This document shows, in pieces, positions 56,971 through 64,000 of a stretch of 64,000 bases of DNA (positions are counted from its first letter, which is position 1; each line of letters starts with the position of its first letter). Source of the DNA: Cinclus cinclus (taxonomy: Eukaryota; Chordata; Aves; Passeriformes; Cinclidae). Below the pieces are notes generated by a model, which saw nothing but the letters and a program-made list of their open reading frames with translations, had not been told where the DNA came from and did no database searches. Location of the stretch: positions 8,361,148 through 8,425,147 of the forward strand of contig NC_085067.1 in the NCBI RefSeq assembly GCF_963662255.1. The letters run 5' to 3'. The translations under genes and the position numbers were made by a program.

Positions 56971-59900
56971 CTAGAATGAGTAGTTGAAGAACATAGATTT
57001 ATAATGGGCTCAGTTTGTTGGGCTGAATTTGTTGATGTTAAAACTTAAATGGATTGTAATCTGAATTTATAGTACAAGTACTCACAGATTTCAGAATAAG
57101 CTCAAAAAATACTTTTATTTACTGATATAACATGTACAGAAGTCTAGAAGTGGCATAAGTGAGCAGGCAGAGGTGAAGTTGAAGTCTGAAGAGAACTTCA
57201 AAATGTTCATGAAAATCTCTGATGTAAGCAGAGAGGGGCAAATATTACAAAATATTTCCTGTGATTTATTTTTTTCCCCACAGATTTCATCTAACCAAGG
57301 AGGGGGAACAAATGTAAATTAGGGACTTAGAGCAGAGAACCAAATATTTTCTCTCAGAAGACACTTTTGTGCAGCCTGTGCTGCCAGCTCACTGGAGAAA
57401 AGCAAGGAGTGGGGCTCTACTGATGATAAAAACAGTGCTAATGGTTGGGAATCCTTGTGGTCTGTGGCAATTTGTGTTTCCATGGAGGGAAACCATTGCT
57501 CTCTACAGCTTTGAAGGAGGCATCATTAAATTCAATGCTTACGTTTAAAGATTTGCTCTCATTATTTTCTGTTGGCAAAATATTCTTAATAATGTGATAT
57601 CACAACAGTTGCACAAATGAGTGTGAAAAGAATGATCTTGGACTGCAGCAGGGCTGGAGAAGTTGTCTTCATTATATGCTAACTACAACTTGGCTTCCTG
57701 TGGATCCCTGAGTCCCTGCTACAAGAACAGATTATGCCCTCCAGTCATTAATCTTCTTGAAGTTTTTTACATATGAGTACAACACGGGATACAAAATGTG
57801 AATAGAAATCTCAGTTTCAATAAGGGATCATAGGAATTTGTCCAGCTTTATAGCATATGTGATTTTCCATGTTCAAATCTTGTATCCAAACCTTGGAAAT
57901 CCCTATTAGGTTGTGCACTTGAATTCCCAGGAAATAGTGAATAGTCTCTAATGTGCTGTGTTTCCCCACTCCCCCCTTTTATTTTCCTTCTAGATAGGCT
58001 ACATAGCTGGCCTTAGGTTGAATTTTCACTTCTGCTACCCAATGCTAATGCAGACAACTTCCAGTTTTGTTGTCTGGGATGCTCTTCACTGGGAGCTCAG
58101 GCTGTTTCTATGCATGTGCAATAGTGTGGGGAATGCTGTGCTTATTTCCTGAGTCAATGTTAATTTGTTTCAATTTTTCTCTCTTCAGTTTTTTCCTGAT
58201 TCTGCTTACCACAGTGAACAGGCCTGATGATGAAGTCTAGCTAGAAATTTTATACATGGAATGAATTTTTTTTTCTCTTGAAGTCTGAATGCCAGATGAC
58301 TGTGACCCAAAATATTAGGAAGCACCTTCCAGTGGATATTGCTGAGCTATGTAGAAATCCTTCTGGGAGTATTTCAGGTGTATACATGAGAGACTGCTTG
58401 TTGAAACATCATAAAATTCTTTGAAGTGGAGGTGTCTGCAGCATTAATAATACAGCAATTTGGCATGATAGCAGGAAAAAGCTGTCATGAGGTATTGTCA
58501 GTTCACCTGCCAAAGCCTTTTAAGTGCCAATTTAGATATCCACACCAAGCTTAGACCAGAGCTACTTTGCAAATCTGAATTAAGCTAGTCCAGAAAAGGG
58601 AGTTTCTCTTGTTTAACACAAAGGAAGAAGGTAACAGGTAAAGAACACACAAATGACATATGAGATTTCTTCTTTGTTGGCTCATCCTGTCACGTTTCAT
58701 GAGCGTACGTGTTTGCTCTTTTTGCCCCCCTCAGCCTGTAACATCTCAACCAAATTTAACCAGATTTGGAGAAAAGCACTCAAATGTAGTGTTCCTGCAG
58801 GAGAATAATTGCTCAAAACAGTCTGTGAGCAAAAGCCTGGGGTGTGAGCTGACTTCTTGCACTGGGCCCCCAAGGGAAATTGTCCTTTAGTGTGTCTGAA
58901 CTGTGGGAAAGCGTTCCCATGTCAGGGGGCAGCAAGAGCAGACGAGCAGGGAGTCAAGGCTGGTGACAGCACAGAGTGGGCAAAGGCCACCAGAGTGGCA
59001 AGGCAGAATGTCACAGCACCTGGGCTGGAGGAGCAGAGCTAGGGAGTGAAGTGTTTTTTCCAAAGAAACCCTCAGCAAAATATTTTTGAGTATGCTGTTT
59101 CTGATGATGTAGATCCATGATAGTTTCTTAAAATGGCTTGTCTTAAGGAAGGGATTCTTGCCAAGAATGAACATCAACATTTGTTACAGCAAACACTGGT
59201 TGCTTCCTGTCCAGTCTGCATGCAGACTTGGAGGGAAAAGCAGACACATGGTATTTGCAAAAGATGTATCTTATTTGAGCAAAATTCTGCCCACATTTTC
59301 ACATACGATGATTGAGAATGACAGTGAATCCACATATTTGTAAGTGGCTTTTTGGAGCTGATAACATCTACAGCAGGAGTGGGAGTAATTTATACGCAAA
59401 TTATTTGCTATGTGTGTCTGTTGGAGCCATTTACTAAAAAAAAGTATTAATTGTAATTAAATTAATCTGGTCCTGTGGAAATATAATTTTGACAAAGTGT
59501 GTTTCTTACTGCCACGGACTGCTGTTAGCTCAGAGTTTTATGTGTTGTTAGTAATTTAAATACTGTACCAGTCAAAATAACTGCGAATTGCTGGTGCCAG
59601 ATATCATCAATGTAGAAAACAATTTCTCTGTCCTAACTTTATTTTCAGTAATGTAATGGAAAATATTGAAGATATTGTGCAGTTAATTAGGACATTAACT
59701 GTTACCTAGTAATCTTACATTTTGTTTTCTAAAGAAAATGTTTTCTTCTGTATGCAGCTTGGGGAACGAAGCATATCATTGTTATAAATTCCCTGACTGG
59801 AGGAACTGGTGGGGAATATGCAGATAACTTGAAGTCAGTCTTTCTATGTACCAGCTTATGTGTGTGAATTAAAATATCACTGAGGAGATGGGGAGAACTG

Positions 59901-62900
59901 GGCCAGCTTCCAGTGGAACTCCTGGCCTTGGAAGTACCTTGATTTTGACACTGAAGTTTGAGGCTTGTAGGATATGAACAAGCTGAGGCACCTTGGACCT
60001 GTTTGCACAAATGGTGAGGAGTTAGTGTGAGGGCTGTGGATGCAGAAGGGGAGCCACAGGGATGGACTGCATCCTCATCAGTTCCCTCTGAGTGGTAGAA
60101 GGGCTCCTAAGAGGAATACAGTATTTTCACATGGAGCAGACACAGTGTGATAGAGGGTGGCTTAATCTAGCTCAAAAAGCATGAGAAGCAGCTGCTACAA
60201 AGTGAAATCTGGCTGATTCAAATTAGGAATCAGTAAGTATCACTGCAAGCATCCTTAGCAGTGAAGCAGATGACCGGGAAAGAGGTGAATTTTCTCTTCT
60301 GAAATGTCTTTATGTCAGTATCCTCTTTTTAAATGTGGAAACGAAAGCTATAGGTAGAGGAAGACTTATCCACTCTCCTATTTAAGGTTTTGAAGAAATG
60401 GATCAAGCCTTTTCCACAGACTGTGCCTGGAGCTCATGCTCTCACTTTACCACGAGCCCTAGGTCGTTTCCAGTACTATTTTTCTGAGTGCTTTTTCCTT
60501 AGCCTTGAAAGCAGGAGCAGGGAAGAAAAATGGAGCAAATGGTTTGTCATGAAGAACAAAGGGAGGGAGGACGAGCTCGCAGGTTATTGCAGGGACGGGG
60601 TGTTGCAAGGACAAACGTGCCTCTTGCTTCCAGCCTGCCAGGGACTGGCTGAGAAACAAATGGGATCTGAAATTGCAGCTGAGAACGCTCTCCTCTAGAT
60701 GTGACTTTTTCAAGACTGGGTTTACTTGCCAGGCCTGTGAAATCTCAGTCATTAGAGATTTTCAAGAAGTTAGACAAATAGCTGTCTGAATGTCTTAGAT
60801 CTCAGTAGGAAGATGGGCTTAGATGATTCATAAAACTTCCTATTTGGAATTTCTAGGATTTCCCCCCAGATGAACATTTTTTGTGAGTTTTGATTTAAAC
60901 ATATTTTATTCAAATGAGTCTGATTTCTCAAGTGAATCTAATTTCTTTGTCAGTAGTCTCATCTCTTCCTCATTTATCCATCTGCAGGTAGTTGTAATAT
61001 CAATTCCCTCTGCTCAGTTTGCTTTAGTTAGTTCTCATTGATGGATGTGTTTCTTTGTAAGGTGTTTCATCCCAATCCTTTCAGGAACTTGCTAGTAATG
61101 GTGCCTCAGATGTCAAGTGCCCATTGATGTCTGTATTTTCAAGCTAGGGAGGTATTTTTAATCCATTTGATGTGTACTTTAGACGTGCTGAATTCTCAGG
61201 TGCTAGTTTAGAAGTCTTAAACTAAGCAATTTATGCTATTGCCCTGACTTAGAATTAACAGGACCAAAAAAATCAGGCTTGTTAAACAAGAGCTAATCTA
61301 CAGCAAATATTCTTTCCTGACAGTTATTATATTCCTGGTTTTATGTGGCTTGCATGTTATGCTAATTTTATTTACCTGCATTTATGAAATAAGGGTGTAG
61401 TGATACAATTTTCAGTCTTTGGGAATGTGCAAATTTAGCTTTGACCCAGGAGTTAGTCTCACTTGAAATCAATTTTATTACCTGGAGGGAAAACCCAACA
61501 ACCCTGAATGTTGGGACAGTGAGAAAATTTTCACAAATTTTCATCCAGATGAAAACACAGAAAGCAGATGTACAGAACTGTTTTATATATTAAAAGCCAC
61601 CTTTCTTTTTTTATGCGCCATCATTGCTGGGTTATTACGCTTTTAGTGAAGCAAATAATTTCACTTCTCCTATGGAGGGGACTGCATGGCTCTGGCCTGG
61701 GGAAATGGGAAAGGGCAGAGTGTTCAGCAATGCCCCCCAAGATGCTGGCAGGGCTGTCAGCAGCCTGGGAAATAAACTTGGAACCTCGGAAACTGCAGTG
61801 GGACAGCTTTCAGAAGAAACGTATCAGCTCTGAGAACATATCAGGAGCTGTCAGCACAGCCCAGAGACATGAATATTTAATTTATCTTGACCCTTTTGAT
61901 GTTGCCAATCAATGTTGTTCTCTTCTGCTGCAGGTCTGGGACTATTATGCTGACAGTGATACCAGTCAGTTTGTCAAATGGAATGACACTGTCTCTCCAG
62001 ATTCTGTTCTTTGTGGCCATGGGATTCTGTCAGAAGCCTTTGTACACAGTACATAGCCCGTGTGAAATTTATAGCTGCAATCCTGCTCGGTAGAACACAC
62101 CAGCTTAATAAGGTAATATATCTTGTTAATGATAGTTTTGTGCAACAATGTACACAAAGTTAAATTATCTGCCTACAAAACCCCCTTATTAACTAATGAT
62201 GAAATTCTGAATTCTTGTAAAAGTCAAATATCAAATATTAACCTTGCAGTTTTGCTTTGCCACCAATTTCTTTGGTTATCATTGCATTAAAAATATTTTA
62301 AAATATTTAAACTGAAATAAAGGTAATATTTATTCGTAGGAACTGTTCTATTTTAGATGACTTTGCTGGAGAAACAGGATATAGCTGTCCAGGAATTACA
62401 CTGGCACATTGATTCCCTGAGTCTGGAGACTATCAGTGTTTAAATGGAGTGTTTTAATGAAACAGGTAAGTCAGGTGAGGTGAGGCAGTTAAAATGGTTG
62501 GTGGGTTCAGCTGCCAGAGAAAAGGAGAATTATGCCTAAGGTAAATGGATGATTATTGCTCATCAGAGCATTGATAATTTTTAATGTAGCACATTTCACA
62601 CCAGTAGGAGCTCAAAAGCATAAGGTGTCCTGTGCAGCCCTTCAACATCAGGTTTGCTGCAGAGTTTGGTTTGGCTTAGCAACATTTACACAGTTATAGG
62701 CTGAAAGTAGAGAAGGCTGATAGAATAAAATTTTGTCTTCTACCGATTTTCTTAGTTGAGAGCACATGCTTTTTTATTTTTTATTTCTTTTTTTTGTTTT
62801 TTTTTGTAATGTTAAGTCCTGGTTAAAACTGCCTGCTGTTTTCAGGCTGTGACAGAACGCGCCAGAGGCAGGTGATGGGCTGAGCTCTGTCTGTCACTGA

Positions 62901-64000
62901 GGTGTGTGCCCTGTCTGGATAAGCACCTGCTCAGTGCTGGCCTCTGACATGATGTCTGAGAAAGGCACTGAGCAGGGGAATTCAAACAAGTTTGCACAAA
63001 TGCTTGTCAGTGAAGTTGGGACCCATCTCTAACAGCTAGCTGCGGAATCACAGCAGTCAGGAGCAGTTTCCTTTGGTTTGTAATTACCTTTGCTTCAGAG
63101 CAGTGCTCTCACGGGCAGCTCTGGGCTGCAGCCAAGCCCTTGGGACAAGACAAGGGGTCTCTCTTACCCCGCGGCTCTGGGCAGGTGGAAGGAAGGAAAC
63201 CTGTTCAGTCTGGGGTTCTGCCTGGGGTTCTCTCTGTGCTGGGGTCTCTTAGGAGGGACCCTGTGTCCAGAGAAAAGCAGCATGCCCTCTACTCAATCTC
63301 CTCCTCAAAATGTGCCAATTCATTTAAAATTTGGAGACACTTGTGTGAAGGGACCAGTTTGGGGGGTTGACTGGTTTGAAAAGATGAAGATAAGGGTATT
63401 TATTTCTCAGAGACGTTACACGTCTTAGGGTTTTTATAGTTTTCCATTTAATTTGTAGTGGATAAAGCCAGTATGATGAACTATAATATATAAATAGGAA
63501 TTTGGTTTCTTTAAAATAAACTATTTAGCAGTTGACCAAAATACCTGAATTAGAATATAGTGGGAACAAAAGCATAAACATTTACCAAGGAGAATAATCA
63601 ATGGATCTAAATGTGGCGTCTTGAGAAAACACCCACAGAAAATTTGTTCTTAAAGAAATCCTGCCTCAGAGGATAATAAAAAAAATATAACTAAAACAAA
63701 TAGGAAAAAAAAAGGGTGTTGAAACATCCTCATTCTGAAGAAGGGGGAAATGCTGTGTTGCTACTGTGTGAGGACTTTGCTTTAATTTAAATGCATTTTG
63801 CAGCAGTCTTGGAAGTTTTATGTAATGGAACATGAATATTTCAAATTATTTCCTGAGAATTTCTTCTCACCTGCGCACACATCTCCTTAGAATTCAGATA
63901 AAATTTTGGTTTTGTTAAAACCAATACTTTCTTTGAAATCTACTAAAGCATTCAGTTCTGCTATACAGCAGTTTTACTTTTGTGCAGATTTTAAGATAGG
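56971..64000. other. Seven kilobases of AT-rich DNA, no gene seen
   Basis: The longest frame is 61568-62056 on + (162 codons from an ATG). It is unassigned, although a good acceptor-like TCTCTTCTGCTGCAG lies inside it at about 61919-61933. Another acceptor-like TTTTTTTCCCCACAG lies near 57283. I recognise no interspersed repeat. T-rich and A-rich patches occur at about 62770-62806 and 63680-63715. Confidence 0.45.

Noticed and set aside
58857..59042. Zinc-finger-like CLNCGKAF string in a + strand frame
   Set aside because: The two Cys and GKAF resemble a C2H2 finger, but no His pair follows and there is no second finger. Judged coincidence.
1..64000. CRISPR arrays, prokaryotic operons, phage or plasmid modules
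   Set aside because: Tandem repeats here lack spacers, coding density is extremely low, and the mobile elements are avian retrotransposons.

Overview
This window looks like bird nuclear DNA, most likely from a passerine (songbird). All interspersed repeats I can name are avian: five CR1 retrotransposon copies or tails, three probable endogenous-retrovirus LTRs, and a SINE whose head derives from tRNA-Ile and whose tail resembles CR1. The SINE matches the architecture described for passerine TguSINE1. The DNA is AT-rich and full of stop codons in all frames, and I see no operons, ribosome-binding sites or other prokaryotic organisation. No complete protein-coding gene is recognisable, so this is best read as an intergenic or long-intron stretch.

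Layout. The first 7.5 kb holds a TTATG microsatellite, a 1-kb CR1 copy carrying part of the reverse transcriptase, a 26-unit AAG run, and a 48-unit GAAAG run. The GAAAG run ends about 100 bp before the only clear CpG island (about 6880-7545). The island carries three CTCF-like motifs in one orientation, an E-box and a YY1-like site, and is the best promoter or insulator candidate here. From 7.5 to 25.8 kb lie mostly unique AT-rich DNA, a G-quadruplex motif, an 18-bp palindrome, a plausible coding exon on the + strand (11080-11203), the SINE and a 15/19-bp minisatellite.

From 25.8 to 42 kb there is an LTR on the - strand, two CR1 tails, two possible - strand coding exons (34517-34603 and 40710-40974), a 245-bp sequence present twice about 2.6 kb apart, and a GC-rich patch between those two copies. 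From 42.2 to 43.5 kb there is a 36-unit minisatellite with a 36/37-bp period and two informative variable sites. The remainder holds a probable ERVK-type LTR, CR1 fragments at 47.1 and 52.4 kb, an A/C-rich tract, an LTR at 56.3-57.0 kb and about 7 kb of featureless DNA.

Nothing visible here forms a multi-gene system. The items most worth checking are the CpG island with its CTCF-like cluster and flanking homopurine tracts, the 36-bp minisatellite with its paired nuclear-receptor-like half-sites, the duplicated 245-bp sequence, and the three unassigned candidate exons. Family assignments come from recalled consensus features, not from database searches.
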